Assembly: GCF_039535785.1 (NCBI RefSeq)
Contig: NZ_BAAAXV010000009.1
Span: 434,001-498,000, forward strand
Reading direction: 5' to 3'
Origin: Nonomuraea helvata
GTDB lineage: Bacteria; Actinomycetota; Actinomycetes; Streptosporangiales; Streptosporangiaceae
DNA length: 64,000 nucleotides
Part shown: piece by piece, positions 32,558 to 41,468 of the stretch
Position numbering within the stretch: the stretch's first letter is position 1
Layout: each line of letters starts with the position of its first letter
Program-made: the position numbers and the translations under genes
Notes under the pieces: model-generated
What the model saw: the letters and a program-made list of their open reading frames with translations, nothing else
Databases searched by the model: none
Told to the model about the DNA's origin: nothing

Positions 32558-34111
32558 ATGCGAAGATTCTCCGCATTACTGTTCGGGCTCATAGCCCCTC
32601 TCGCCCTTCTCACCCCGGTGGCCTCAGCCACGGCGCCGGCCGCCTCGGACACGATCTCCTGGACACCCTGCCAGGAAGACCCGGCCGTCGAATGCGGGAC
32701 GCTCGCCGTACCTGTCGACTGGAGCCGGCCGGCGAGCGGCACATTCGACGTGGGCGTCGCTCGCCGCAAGGCCGCCGATCCGGCCGCCAGGATCGGCTCG
32801 CTCGTCCTCGGGGCGGGCGGCCCCGGCGGCTCGGGGGTGAACCTGGTCCTCCAGAGCACACGGATGCTCACCCCCGAGGTCCTGCGCCGCTTCGACATCG
32901 TCGGCCTCGACCCGCGCGGCACGAACCGCAGCCACCCCGTGGTCTGCTCCACCGACCTGCTCACGCAGGCCCCGGAACCGATCTTCAAGAGCCAGGCCGA
33001 CTTCGACCGGGCACTGGACTACAACGAGCGCCTGCGTGCCGACTGCAGGGCCCGCACCGGCCCGCTGTTCGACCACGTCGACTCCCTCAGCACCGCGGCC
33101 GACCTCGACGCCTTCCGCGCCGCGCTCGGCGAGGAGAAGCTGACCTTCTACGGCGGTTCCTACGGCACCCTCCTCGGCCAGCTGTACGCCGAGCGCTACC
33201 CGCAGCGGGTCCGCGCCTTCGTCCTCGACAGCACGATGGACCACAGTCTGGGCACGCAGGCGTTCATGGACACCGAGACCTGGGGTGCGCAGGACGCGTT
33301 CAACGAGTTCGTGGCCTGGTGCGACCGGGACAGCCGCTGCCTGCAGCACGGGAAGGACGTCCGTGCGTTCTGGAGAGGCCTGCTGGCCCGCGCCGACCGC
33401 GGGGAGTTGCCCATGCCGGGAGAGCCCGGCACGCAGGTGACCGCGTTCATGCTCATCAGCACCGCCAGGGGCCACTTCTACGATCCGGCCAACTGGCAGC
33501 CGTTCTCGCAACTGCTCGCCGATCTCGACAGCGGCCGCGCGCCGAGCCCCGGTGCTCTGCCCATGGCAGTCGGCACCACGGCAGTCGGCACCACGCAGGA
33601 GGTCAGCCCCAACCCGTTCCAGATCTTCTGCCTGGACTTCCGGCTGCCCGTCCGCGACTACAAGGAGTACGCCAGGCACCTGCGCCGGCTGGCGAAGATC
33701 GCGCCCGACATGCGTTACAGCTCTCTGGCGCTCGGCCCGGTCGTCTCGTGCCTCGGACAGCCTGATCCGATCCCCAACCCACAGCATCGCCTGAAGGTCC
33801 GTACGGACACGCCGGTGCTGGTGGTCAACTCCCTGCACGACCCGGCCACCACGTACCCGTGGGCACTGAGCACCGCCGGCCAGCTGGGCCGTTCGGGCCG
33901 GCTGCTCACGTACGAGGGCTGGGGCCACATCGCCTACCGCCGCGGTACGTGCGTCACCGAGGCCGTCGACGCCTACCTGATCTCGCGGACCCTGCCGTCG
34001 CCGGGCGCCCGATGCCCGGCCGTCCCGCCTGCCGAGGTCCAGACGTTCCACGAGCCCGTCAGACCGATTCCCGGCACGCCGGGGTGGATGTTCTCCGGGC
34101 TCTTCAGCTGA
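32558..34111 (+). CDS. Secreted tripeptidyl aminopeptidase-like alpha/beta hydrolase
   Basis: A 517-residue exported hydrolase of the SlpD/SlpE/TAP family. The signal peptide ends near ASA (24). The oxyanion segment is LGAGGPGGSG, the DPRGTNRS motif follows, the nucleophile is in GGSYGTLLGQLYAERYP, and the C-terminal TAP-like domain supplies the acid (NSLHDPATTY) and histidine (GWGHIAYRRGTC). It releases N-terminal peptides outside the cell. A 15-bp tandem duplication gives AVGTTAVGTT near residue 340. Transcribed alone. Confidence 0.92.
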   Translation: MRRFSALLFGLIAPLALLTPVASATAPAASDTISWTPCQEDPAVECGTLAVPVDWSRPASGTFDVGVARRKAADPAARIGSLVLGAGGPGGSGVNLVLQSTRMLTPEVLRRFDIVGLDPRGTNRSHPVVCSTDLLTQAPEPIFKSQADFDRALDYNERLRADCRARTGPLFDHVDSLSTAADLDAFRAALGEEKLTFYGGSYGTLLGQLYAERYPQRVRAFVLDSTMDHSLGTQAFMDTETWGAQDAFNEFVAWCDRDSRCLQHGKDVRAFWRGLLARADRGELPMPGEPGTQVTAFMLISTARGHFYDPANWQPFSQLLADLDSGRAPSPGALPMAVGTTAVGTTQEVSPNPFQIFCLDFRLPVRDYKEYARHLRRLAKIAPDMRYSSLALGPVVSCLGQPDPIPNPQHRLKVRTDTPVLVVNSLHDPATTYPWALSTAGQLGRSGRLLTYEGWGHIAYRRGTCVTEAVDAYLISRTLPSPGARCPAVPPAEVQTFHEPVRPIPGTPGWMFSGLFS

Positions 34112-34195
34112 TCTCCCGATGACCTCCGGATGATCTCAGGATGAGGTGCGGCTCGTGCGCGTCGTGTGCGCGCACGAGCCCGCGCGCTCGGGACC

Positions 34196-34624
34196 TCAGG
34201 AGTCCGGATGAGCCAGGCGGCTGAGCAAGGCCAACGCGTCGTCACGTGCCACCGGCTGGAAGAAGGACGCGTCGACGCTCTCGACGGCGGCGATGGCACG
34301 CGGAGCCAGCTCGGCGCCGGCATCGGTGACACGCACCCGTTTGGCGCGGGTGTCGGCGAGGTCGACCTCGCGTTCGACCAGACCTTTGGCTTCGAGGGCA
34401 CGCAGCACCTGGGAGGTCATCTTGACGTCGGTCCCGGCCTGACGGGCCAGGACCAGCTGGTTGGGCTGCTCCCCGTGAGTGTTGAGCCACCAGGCGCAGG
34501 CGAGCAGGACGAACTGGACATGGGTCAGGCCAAGAGGGCTGAGGGCGGCGGTGATGTCGCGCTGCCAGCGCAGGGTAGCGTGCCAGAGCAGGAATCCGGG
34601 GCTGTCGCCGGGGTTGAGGGCCAT
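34196..34624 (-). CDS. MarR-family regulator
   Basis: A 142-residue MarR protein. The winged helix includes LTHVQFVLLACAWWLNTHGEQPNQLVLARQAGTDVKMTSQVLRALEAKGLVER and wing DLADTRAKRVRVTDAG. Its ATG overlaps the stop of the upstream SRPBCC gene (TGATG), so the pair is translationally coupled. It may regulate its own operon. Confidence 0.9.
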   Translation of the reverse strand: MALNPGDSPGFLLWHATLRWQRDITAALSPLGLTHVQFVLLACAWWLNTHGEQPNQLVLARQAGTDVKMTSQVLRALEAKGLVEREVDLADTRAKRVRVTDAGAELAPRAIAAVESVDASFFQPVARDDALALLSRLAHPDS

Positions 34625-35040
34625 CAGCCCTGCGCCACCTTGACCAGAGCTGCCATGGTTTCAGGCCAATCGGCGGTGACGGCCGGGCCGATGTGCGGGC
34701 CGATCTCGTCGGCCGCGGGGCCGGTGATCTCCATCCGGTACACGACTCGTGTGCGGTGCTGGTCGATGCAGTCGAGTCGGTGGACGGTACGAAGGAGCAG
34801 GCCGTCGATGTCGGCCTCGTCGACGAACAGTTCGTTGACGGTCGCCTCGGCGATGCGCAGCCGCACCGGGTCCTGCCCGCGCGGTGTCATCGTGATCTCG
34901 GTGCCCGCGGCGAACGGGCCGCTGATCTGGATGTCCTCGATGTCGGTGTTCCAGGACCCCCAGTCGGCTATATCCGCCCACCTCTGCCAGATCGCCTCGG
35001 GGCTCGCGCTGGTCTCGACACTGTGCTCATAGGTCCACAT
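34624..35040 (-). CDS. SRPBCC-family (START-like) protein
   Basis: A 138-residue polyketide-cyclase/dehydrase-like fold protein. The opening YEHSVETSASPEAIWQRWADIADWGSWNTDIE is characteristic of SRPBCC proteins. The remaining strands form a hydrophobic ligand cavity. Function not predictable; a small hydrophobic ligand is likely. The ATG at 35040 has GGACG upstream. First gene of an operon with the MarR regulator. Confidence 0.87.
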   Translation of the reverse strand: MWTYEHSVETSASPEAIWQRWADIADWGSWNTDIEDIQISGPFAAGTEITMTPRGQDPVRLRIAEATVNELFVDEADIDGLLLRTVHRLDCIDQHRTRVVYRMEITGPAADEIGPHIGPAVTADWPETMAALVKVAQG

Positions 35041-35385
35041 GGGGGACGTCCTTTCAACCGGCCAGTTAATCTCCGCAGAGACTATCTGTGCGACCACCAT
35101 CTGTCCACACTTGTACGGCCAGTTGGAGCTCGACACGAGCAAGCCCCTGGACCTGGACGAGCAGAACGCGGTCTGACTGGATCATCTACCGCCGGACCAG
35201 GGCGATGTCGCGCCCACCGAAGAAGGCGCCGAACATCTCGACAGACCGCTGGGCGCGGCGGCGCTGCCCGAGTCGGGCGCTGCCACCGGAGGGACCGTTG
35301 CAGGGGACGAGGACAGAGTGCGAGCAGCCGGCGTGATCGGTGGCACGGCTACGTCGGACCGCTCCCCGCGCTTCGGGCGGAGAAG
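35041..35385. other. 345-base gap with repeated CGGCCAGTT half-sites
   Basis: CCGGCCAGTTAA near 35058 and ACGGCCAGTTGG near 35122 are direct repeats upstream of the SRPBCC-MarR operon, possible MarR sites. A short plus-strand frame ending LDLDEQNAV at about 35176 looks like the tail of a lost gene, but nothing longer is recognisable. Confidence 0.4.
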
Positions 35386-36000
35386 TCAGGGCGGTCCGAG
35401 CACGTCCGGGGTGATCAGGGCGCGGGCGGTGGCGGCGAAATAGTCGCCGGGGGCGGCGTCGGCGAGGCCGAGGATGACACCTTGGCTGAGGCCGACCAGG
35501 AGTGCGCGCAGCGCCGTGGCCAGCCGTTGCGCCTGGCGCGGTGTGAGTGCGTTCCCGTCCTGGAGCCTGCCGGTCAGCAGCGCGGTCAGGCGCTCCTCGT
35601 GTGCCCGGACGGAGGCGGCGAGCCTGGGGGCCAGTTCGGGGTCGCGCAGGGCCAGGTCCTGCAGGCTGATCTCGAACGACAGGTGCCGCAGCGCGTCGGG
35701 CTCGTCGCACAGGCGGCGGTAATGGCGGGCGAAGACCTCCACCGCCTCGATCAGGCCCATGCCGGCGGGGACGGCCTGCTCAATGCCGTCGTAGTGCGGA
35801 CCGAGATAGTCGGTGACCAGGGCGACGAGCAGTCCGTTTTTGCTACCGAACAGTGAATAGACGGCGCCGGTGGTCAGGCCGGCTTGCTCGGCGATCTCCT
35901 CCAGCTTGGCCCGGTGGCCGTCGCGGGCGACGATCAGGCGCGCGGCGGCCAGCAGGGCCCGCCGGTTGTGCTCCTTGGCCTCAGCCCTTGTCTTTCGCAT
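35386..36000 (-). CDS. TetR-family regulator
   Basis: A 204-residue TetR repressor. The N-terminal helix-turn-helix is RRALLAAARLIVARDGHRAKLEEIAEQAGLTTGAVYSLFGSKNGLL; the C-terminal helical ligand/dimer domain covers 70-204. It is divergent from an M14-type carboxypeptidase gene with only 26 bases between starts, containing the palindrome ATTAC-C-GTAAT. It probably represses both genes. Confidence 0.9.
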   Translation of the reverse strand: MRKTRAEAKEHNRRALLAAARLIVARDGHRAKLEEIAEQAGLTTGAVYSLFGSKNGLLVALVTDYLGPHYDGIEQAVPAGMGLIEAVEVFARHYRRLCDEPDALRHLSFEISLQDLALRDPELAPRLAASVRAHEERLTALLTGRLQDGNALTPRQAQRLATALRALLVGLSQGVILGLADAAPGDYFAATARALITPDVLGPP

Positions 36001-36009
36001 AATCTTATT

Positions 36010-36020
36010 ATTACCGTAAT
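36010..36020. promoter_or_regulatory. Palindrome ATTAC-C-GTAAT between TetR and carboxypeptidase genes
   Basis: 11-bp perfect palindrome in the 26-bp gap between divergent starts, within an AT-rich stretch. Likely TetR operator, though short. Confidence 0.5.
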
Positions 36021-36026
36021 CTCGTT

Positions 36027-37343
36027 ATGAATGTTGCTGATTACATGAACCGTGTCCCCGGCTGTGCCGTGTTCCCGGCCGTCGACGCGCTCCAGGCCGA
36101 GCTGCAGGAACTGGCAGCCGCCCATCCCGATCTTGTGCGGTCGCGCCGCATCGGCGCCTCGCGGCTGGGCGAGCCGCTGCACGCTGTCACGGTCGGCGAC
36201 GGGCCGGCGGACGCGGTGGTCATCGCCGGGCCGCATCCCAACGAGCCCGTCGGGGCCTTGACCGCCCTTACGTTGATCAAACTGCTCTGCGAGGACTCGA
36301 AACTGCAGGCAAAGCTGGGCCTTCGCTGGCACGTCGTGGCGTGCGCGGATCCGGACGGGGCCCGGCTGAACGAGGGCTGGTACGGCAGGCCCGGCGACCG
36401 CCGCGCCTACGCCAAGCACTTCTACCGCCCCGACCTGGCCGACCAAGTCGAATGGACCTTCCCCCTGACCACAGGGGACTACTGCTTCGACCGCCCACTG
36501 CCGGAAACACAGGCGCTGATGCGCCTCATGGACGAGGTCCGCCCGTCGCTGGTCTGCTCGCTGCACAACGGTGAGTACCAGGGTGCGTTCTTCTACCTCG
36601 ACCGTCACGATGCGACGCTGGCGCAGCGGCTGGCCGCCCTGCCCGGCCTGGAAGGCCTCTCCCTGCACCACGGCGAGCCGGAACTGCCCGGCGCCGAACC
36701 GATTGTCCCCGCTGTCTACCTGACCCCGCCCGGATCGCAGGTGGGCAAGGCCTTTGGCGCGGGCGGCAGCAGCGCCGACTATGCGGCCGCTTTCGGCGCG
36801 CTCCACATGGTCACCGAGGTGCCGACGTGGGCCGACGAACGCGTGGCCGACCAGAGCCCGACCGGCCGCACCTACGGGCAGGTCCTCGCCGAGGGAGCAG
36901 CGGCCCGGCGTGCGCTGATCGACACCATCCAGGCGGGCATGCGGGCTGTCGCCGGCGACCTTACTGTGCGCTCGCCGTTCCGCCGCTCGACCGAGAACAC
37001 CATGGAGACCTTCCGCAAGCTCGGCGAACTGGAAGAGACCATGCCCGGTCCGAACCGCCCGGCCACGGTCGCCGAGGAGTTCGGCAACCGCCAGATGCTG
37101 CACCTGATGCGGCTGCGCCTGCTCGGGACATTCCTGCGCATGCTCGACGCGGAGATCGCCGCGGGCAACCTGACTCCGGCCATCCGCGAGCAACGACGCC
37201 TGCTCGTCGAGCGCTTTGAGACGTGGTGCGGCCAGGCCGAAGCGGACCCTCCCGGCCCGCCGGTCGAGTTGCGCAAACTGGTCGCCGTCCAGCTGGGTGC
37301 CGTTTTGACCGCCGCCCTCCACCTGGCAGAACGGACGGCGTGA
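36027..37343 (+). CDS. M14-family zinc carboxypeptidase-like protein
   Basis: A 438-residue cytoplasmic peptidase-like protein (no signal peptide). The zinc motif HxxE is GPHPNEPVG (H70, E73), the third ligand lies in CSLHNGEYQG, and a candidate catalytic glutamate is in MVTEVPTW. The N-terminal part (residues 1-55, HPDLVRSRRIGASRLGEPLH) matches M14 carboxypeptidases. The last 120 residues are helical and not typical of the family. The substrate is unknown. Divergent from, and probably controlled by, the TetR regulator. Confidence 0.82.
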   Translation: MNVADYMNRVPGCAVFPAVDALQAELQELAAAHPDLVRSRRIGASRLGEPLHAVTVGDGPADAVVIAGPHPNEPVGALTALTLIKLLCEDSKLQAKLGLRWHVVACADPDGARLNEGWYGRPGDRRAYAKHFYRPDLADQVEWTFPLTTGDYCFDRPLPETQALMRLMDEVRPSLVCSLHNGEYQGAFFYLDRHDATLAQRLAALPGLEGLSLHHGEPELPGAEPIVPAVYLTPPGSQVGKAFGAGGSSADYAAAFGALHMVTEVPTWADERVADQSPTGRTYGQVLAEGAAARRALIDTIQAGMRAVAGDLTVRSPFRRSTENTMETFRKLGELEETMPGPNRPATVAEEFGNRQMLHLMRLRLLGTFLRMLDAEIAAGNLTPAIREQRRLLVERFETWCGQAEADPPGPPVELRKLVAVQLGAVLTAALHLAERTA

Positions 37344-37486
37344 TGCGGTTCGCGTCAGACGCGCTGACCTTCCTCCTCGATGGCTGAGCAACCGCCGACC
37401 TGGTCCTGGCCACCGCTGATCGTGGCGAGCCAACCGATCACGGAGCGGCCAGTAGGTGCACTGAACTCCCAAGAAAGAGCGCAACC

Positions 37487-38104
37487 ATGGACATCACCAC
37501 CGCAATCGCGACCGAACGCCGGGAACTGGCGGCGATGCTGGACAGCCTGGCACCCGCCCAGTGGGACGCACCGACCTTGTGCGCCGGATGGCGCGTACGA
37601 GAGGTCGCGACTCACATGTCGATGGGGTTCCGCTACACGCTGCCCAGGATGGTGCTCGAACTCATCAAGGCGCGGGGTGACGTCAACCGGATGGCAGACC
37701 GGCGAGCCCGCCAGGACGCGGCCGTCCTGTCCACGGCCGAGTTGGTCAGCGCGATCCGCGACAACGCAGACCATCCCTGGAAACCACCGGTCGGCGGCAT
37801 CACGGCCGCCCTGGGCCACGACGTGATCCACGGCCTGGACATCACCGTCGCCCTCGGCATCGAACGCCGCGTCCCGGAAGACCGTGTGCGCCTCCTCCTG
37901 GAGCACGTCACTCCCCGGACCCTCAAATTCTTCGGAGCCGATCTCGACGGCGTCGAACTGCGCGCCGACGACCTCGACTGGTCCTTCGGCACCGGCACAC
38001 CCCTGACCGGCGCCGCCCAGGACCTCCTGCTGGCCGCCTACGGCCGCAAGCTCCCGCCGGGACACCTCCACGGCACGGCACGGGAACGATACATCGCCGC
38101 GTGA
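37487..38104 (+). CDS. Maleylpyruvate isomerase-family (DinB-like, mycothiol-type) protein
   Basis: A 205-residue protein of the actinobacterial TIGR03083/mycothiol-dependent maleylpyruvate isomerase family. Features: ERRELAAMLDSLAPAQWDAPTLCAGWRVREVATHM (first helix pair with a metal-type histidine) and GHDVIHGLDITVALG with two more histidines. Members use mycothiol as cofactor in isomerisation or detoxification reactions; the exact substrate is not predictable. AAGAAAGAG lies upstream of the ATG. Confidence 0.87.
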   Translation: MDITTAIATERRELAAMLDSLAPAQWDAPTLCAGWRVREVATHMSMGFRYTLPRMVLELIKARGDVNRMADRRARQDAAVLSTAELVSAIRDNADHPWKPPVGGITAALGHDVIHGLDITVALGIERRVPEDRVRLLLEHVTPRTLKFFGADLDGVELRADDLDWSFGTGTPLTGAAQDLLLAAYGRKLPPGHLHGTARERYIAA

Positions 38105-38597
38105 ACGGATAGGCGGATCGGGCGGGACCACTCTTCTACCGCCGTGCAACGGACTCAGCCTGCGAAATCACACCTTTGGCGCGGCCAGTTCTTCGCCCTC
38201 CGGCCGACCGTGGACGGCGGTTACGAGGAGACCGCAAGAGGCCTGTTCGCTCGCGCTGCGCGGGTGTTCACCGAACTCGCCTCACTGCACCGATGCCGCC
38301 GATGCCCTTGAGCGGGTCAGCGCAGCCAGAACATGAGCGGGATCCCAGCCGAACGTGCGCAGGACGGCGGCACCATCACGACCCGCCCACTGGCCGCCGG
38401 TCTCCTCGGGCGACAGGGCGGCCGAAGGCCGTCCGAGGGAGGGCACCTGAGCGACAGCGAGGACCGCTCGGGACGGGCTGTATCCCCAGCCGCCTCGGTG
38501 GCGAGAGCCCTGTGGACGAGATCCTCGTCTCCGAGCGCGACCGCCCGGGAGGTAAGCGTGCCGTGGTCCGGGGCGATCCCGTGACCGCGGCACGCAC
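38105..38597. other. 493-base gene-poor stretch with gene remnant and dispersed repeat
   Basis: A minus-strand frame ending at 38282 reads ...GGQWAGRDGAAVLRTFGWD..., possibly the C-terminal remnant of a gene, and is joined to a dispersed repeat at 38392-38479. No complete gene is supported. It resembles the junction at 42.4 kb. Confidence 0.5.
38392..38479. repeat. Dispersed repeat, copy A
   Basis: About 88 bp closely similar to 42429-42535. Shared blocks include TCTCCTCGGGCGACAGGGCG and GAGCGACAGCGAGGACCGCT. Copy A lacks an internal 19-bp stretch present in copy B. It contains the hairpin GGCC-GAA-GGCC. Possibly a small non-autonomous mobile or REP-like element. Confidence 0.75.
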
Positions 38598-39293
38598 TCA
38601 GCCGGTGGTGGCCACCGCCGCGGCCAGGGCGGCGTGGGCGTTGTGGACGGGTTCACCGTGGCCGACGCATGCCAGCGACACGTCGATCTCCGCGAGCCGG
38701 CGGAAGGAGCGAAGCATCTGCGCCGTGTCGAGATTGAACACCCCGGGCATGACTTGCCCGTTGACGTGCGCGACCGTGTCCCCGGTGAACAGTACGCCGG
38801 CGCGGGGCAGGTGGAGGGCGATGCTGCCGTCGGTGTGGCCGGGGGTGTGAATCACCTGTGCTCCGCCGCCGAAGTCGATCGTGTCGCCGTCCTCCAGCTC
38901 GCCGTCCACCCGGCAGGCAGGTGCGGCCGGCAGCAGGTGGGCACCGAGACTGCGGTGCAGGGCGCGCTCCTGCTCGGTGAGGTTCGGCGGCGGAGCGGGC
39001 TGCTCACCCCGGATCACCGCGGCCTCCAGTCGGAGGGCCAGCACAGTCACCTCTCCCCAGCCGCTGATCTCGGCTGCCCCGCCGCAGTGGTCCTCGTGGA
39101 AATGGGTGAGCACCACACGCTTGACGTCGCTCTTGCGGTGGCCGAGCTCCTCGATCGCGGCCGCGATCTCCCCGCCGGAGGTGGCGATGCCGGTGTCGAC
39201 GAGGGTGAGCGCGCCTGCGTCGTTCCACAGATAGGACTGGCCGAACTCCAGCATGAGCAGCCACAGGTCGGGACGGATCTCCACCGTTTTCAT
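38598..39293 (-). CDS. MBL-fold metallohydrolase
   Basis: A 231-residue metallo-beta-lactamase-fold hydrolase. The metal motif HxHxDH is present as THFHEDHCGG, with further ligands in IHTPGHTDGS (histidine), LFTGDTVAH (aspartate) and CVGHGEPVH (histidine). This is the glyoxalase-II/YcbL-like branch. The ATG at 39293 is chosen; the longer open frame runs antisense to a LysR gene. Divergent from that LysR regulator, which probably controls it. Confidence 0.92.
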   Translation of the reverse strand: MKTVEIRPDLWLLMLEFGQSYLWNDAGALTLVDTGIATSGGEIAAAIEELGHRKSDVKRVVLTHFHEDHCGGAAEISGWGEVTVLALRLEAAVIRGEQPAPPPNLTEQERALHRSLGAHLLPAAPACRVDGELEDGDTIDFGGGAQVIHTPGHTDGSIALHLPRAGVLFTGDTVAHVNGQVMPGVFNLDTAQMLRSFRRLAEIDVSLACVGHGEPVHNAHAALAAAVATTG

Positions 39294-39401
39294 GTCATGG
39301 CCCCTTTCAGCAGAAGCCAGCCAACCCGCCACGGGGCGGGGGTGTCCAACAGCGATAGGGGCCGAATTGACAACCAACGGTGGTGAATCCACGCTCAGCA
39401 G

Positions 39402-40346
39402 ATGGAGGCGGACATCGAAGGTTTGCGCGCGTTCATCATCACCGCGCAGGAACTGCACTTCGGGCGGGCCGGCGAGCGGCTGTTCATCAGCCAGCAGGCG
39501 CTGTCCAAACGGATCCGCCGGCTGGAGGTGGCACTGGCGGCGCCGCTGTTCGCGCGGACCACCCGCGCCGTGGAACTGACCGACGCGGGACGGCGGCTGC
39601 TGCCGCACGCCGTCGAGGCGGTGTCCGCCTTCGACCTGGCGGTCCTGGTGGTGCGCCCGGCCGACGAGCCGCTGCGGGTTGATGTCTACGACGAGCGATT
39701 CACACCGTTGCGGATCGTCCGCCGCGCGAGCGAACTCGACCCCCGGATACGGGTCGAGCTGAGTATGCGGCAGGGACTCTCGGTGGCGCTGCCCGCGTTG
39801 CGGCGTCAGGAGATCGACGCCGCCTTCGGCCGGGTGCACGACACACCGGCGCCCTGGCCCACCGACCTGGCCTACCGGCTCGTACATCTGGAACCGTTGC
39901 ACGCGTTCGTGCCTGAGGACCATCGGCTGGCGGACAGGGACGTCCTGCGACCGGCCGATCTGCGGGAGTCGGGCATCGCGATGCCCGACCCGGCAGGCGC
40001 GGTGGAGTGGCGCCGCTATCTCGAACGGCTGGCCGCCCGCTTCGACGTGCCGTTGCGGTTCAACGCCCCGGCGATCGGCCAGCGGCACCTGGTGGAGCAG
40101 TTCCTGGCGGAGAAGGCGGCGGTGGGGCTGGGCGAGATGAGCATCGACCCAGGGGACAGCGGCCTGCGGCGCATCCCGATCGTCGATCCGACACCGCTCA
40201 TGCCCTGGTCGGTGGTCTGGCACCGGCACAATCCGCGACCACTGCTGCGTACGTTTCTACGACAGCTACGTACGCCGGCCTTGCCGGCGCCGTCCGACGC
40301 GCGGGTGTGGGTTCCGGAGATCGATCTCCTTCCGTCATGGAGATAG
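39402..40346 (+). CDS. LysR-family regulator
   Basis: A 314-residue LysR regulator. The N-terminal winged helix is LRAFIITAQELHFGRAGERLFISQQALSKRIRRLEVALAAPLFARTTRAVELTDAG, followed by a substrate-binding domain (about 90-300). It is divergent from the MBL-fold hydrolase, the classic LysR arrangement, so it likely activates that gene in response to a small-molecule ligand. Confidence 0.92.
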   Translation: MEADIEGLRAFIITAQELHFGRAGERLFISQQALSKRIRRLEVALAAPLFARTTRAVELTDAGRRLLPHAVEAVSAFDLAVLVVRPADEPLRVDVYDERFTPLRIVRRASELDPRIRVELSMRQGLSVALPALRRQEIDAAFGRVHDTPAPWPTDLAYRLVHLEPLHAFVPEDHRLADRDVLRPADLRESGIAMPDPAGAVEWRRYLERLAARFDVPLRFNAPAIGQRHLVEQFLAEKAAVGLGEMSIDPGDSGLRRIPIVDPTPLMPWSVVWHRHNPRPLLRTFLRQLRTPALPAPSDARVWVPEIDLLPSWR

Positions 40347-40400
40347 GGGTGGTGGTTGATGTAGTCCTCGGCCGCTCCGTTTCCGTTCGAGTGTCAGGGG

Positions 40401-41018
40401 TCAGGCGGGCAGCGGCTGGGCTTGGGCACGCAGCGGTGCCAGCGCCGCAGACCAGGCGATGATCTCCTCCAGCATCCGGCTCAACGCGTCGGCGTGGTGC
40501 GGGGCGGGAGTACAGGTGCCCGGCTGGGTCGGGTCGGTCGGGTCGGTGAAGGTGAAGTCGGCGAACATCGACAGCGCGACCTGGGTGGGCACGTCAGCGA
40601 TTCTCAGCTCTCCCATGACCTGGCGTAGCTGTTCCACGGCGCGGGTGCCGCCGCTGGTGCCGTAGCCGACGAACCCGGCGGCCTTGTCCTGCCATTCGGC
40701 GTACAGGTAGTCCAGGGCGTTCTTCAGCGCGGCAGGAAAGGAGTGGTTGTACTCGGGGGTGACGAACACGAACGCGTCGAACGCCGCGACCGCCGCTGCC
40801 CAGCGGCGGGTGTGCGGGCGGGTGTAGGCGCCGAAGGCGGCCGGGACCGGCTCGTCCAGCAGCGGCAATTGGAAGTCGGCCACGTCGAGGAGGTCGAGGA
40901 CGGCGCGGCCACCCGCGACGGCTGGGTGGGTGGCGGCCGTGTCCAGGACCCAGCGGGCCACGGCGGTGCCGCGACGGCCGGGGCGGGTACTGCCGACGAC
41001 AAGGGCGATGCGGATCAT
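40401..41018 (-). CDS. NADPH-dependent FMN reductase
   Basis: A 205-residue flavodoxin-fold oxidoreductase. The FMN phosphate loop is GSTRPGRRG, and the family motif is TPEYNHSFPAALKNALDYLYAEW, followed by GYGTSGGTRAVEQLR. The ATG at 41018 has GGAG nine bases upstream; upstream in-frame codons at 41030 and 41054 are possible. It follows the small monooxygenase-like gene by 32 bases and probably supplies reduced flavin or acts as a quinone reductase. Both are likely controlled by the divergent TetR. Confidence 0.92.
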   Translation of the reverse strand: MIRIALVVGSTRPGRRGTAVARWVLDTAATHPAVAGGRAVLDLLDVADFQLPLLDEPVPAAFGAYTRPHTRRWAAAVAAFDAFVFVTPEYNHSFPAALKNALDYLYAEWQDKAAGFVGYGTSGGTRAVEQLRQVMGELRIADVPTQVALSMFADFTFTDPTDPTQPGTCTPAPHHADALSRMLEEIIAWSAALAPLRAQAQPLPA

Positions 41019-41050
41019 CAAGGTCTCCATGGGCTGGTGGTGGAGCGGCT

Positions 41051-41350
41051 TCACCGGGACTGGTAGGCGCCGGCGTGCTCCAGGTGGTTCACGGTCGGCG
41101 GTTGGGCACAGATCTCGTTCAGCGCGGCCCGGTAGCGCCGGAAGGAGGGCAGGTGGTGGTGGGCGGCTTCGGCCGGACCGCCGTCGGACTCGATGATGGC
41201 CATGAACTGGCCGGTGCCCTCCAAACGGAAGGTCTCATAACGCAGCCGTGGCGGTCGGTAGCGTTCCAGGTCCGCATAGACCTGTCGAAGCAGCTCGAGG
41301 CTGTGGTCGACCAGTTCGGACCGAACGGTGTAGGTGATCATCACGCGCAT
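41051..41350 (-). CDS. Small ABM-like (antibiotic biosynthesis monooxygenase-fold) protein
   Basis: A 99-residue single-domain protein. It opens VMITYTVRSELVDHSLELLRQVYADLERYRPP and continues RYETFRLEGTGQFMAIIES, typical of dimeric alpha/beta-barrel ABM-fold proteins. The function is open (monooxygenase, decarboxylase or binding protein). First gene of a two-gene operon with the FMN reductase, divergent from a TetR regulator with two operator repeats. Confidence 0.75.
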   Translation of the reverse strand: MRVMITYTVRSELVDHSLELLRQVYADLERYRPPRLRYETFRLEGTGQFMAIIESDGGPAEAAHHHLPSFRRYRAALNEICAQPPTVNHLEHAGAYQSR

Positions 41351-41401
41351 GGAGGGACTCCCGAAGGCAGGACGGGCTCATGCCATATTTCATCGGACAG
41401 C

Positions 41402-41438
41402 ATGTCTTTCGATGGACATGATGTATTTCGATGAACAT
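41402..41438. promoter_or_regulatory. Two 18-bp sites ATGTNTTTCGATGRACAT between operon and TetR gene
   Basis: Copies at 41402-41419 and 41421-41438 are 19 bp apart and each has ATGT...TCGA...ACAT dyad symmetry. A weaker third copy may lie around 41,385. Likely operators of the adjacent TetR protein. Confidence 0.65.
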
Positions 41439-41468
41439 ACTGTCAAGTGAAGTGGTAGGCTCCTATGC

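Noticed and set aside
35355..35400. GGACCGC...GCGGTCC as terminator of the TetR gene
   Set aside because: The loop is long (over 25 bases), and the right arm enters the TetR coding sequence.
38282..38656. Minus-strand frame of 124 codons across the dispersed repeat
   Set aside because: It overlaps the end of the MBL-fold gene, runs through the repeat and has no start signal; treated as a remnant only.
38900..40229. N-terminal extension of the MBL hydrolase antisense to the LysR gene
   Set aside because: The LysR gene is well supported and the extension has no recognisable domain; start placed at 39293.
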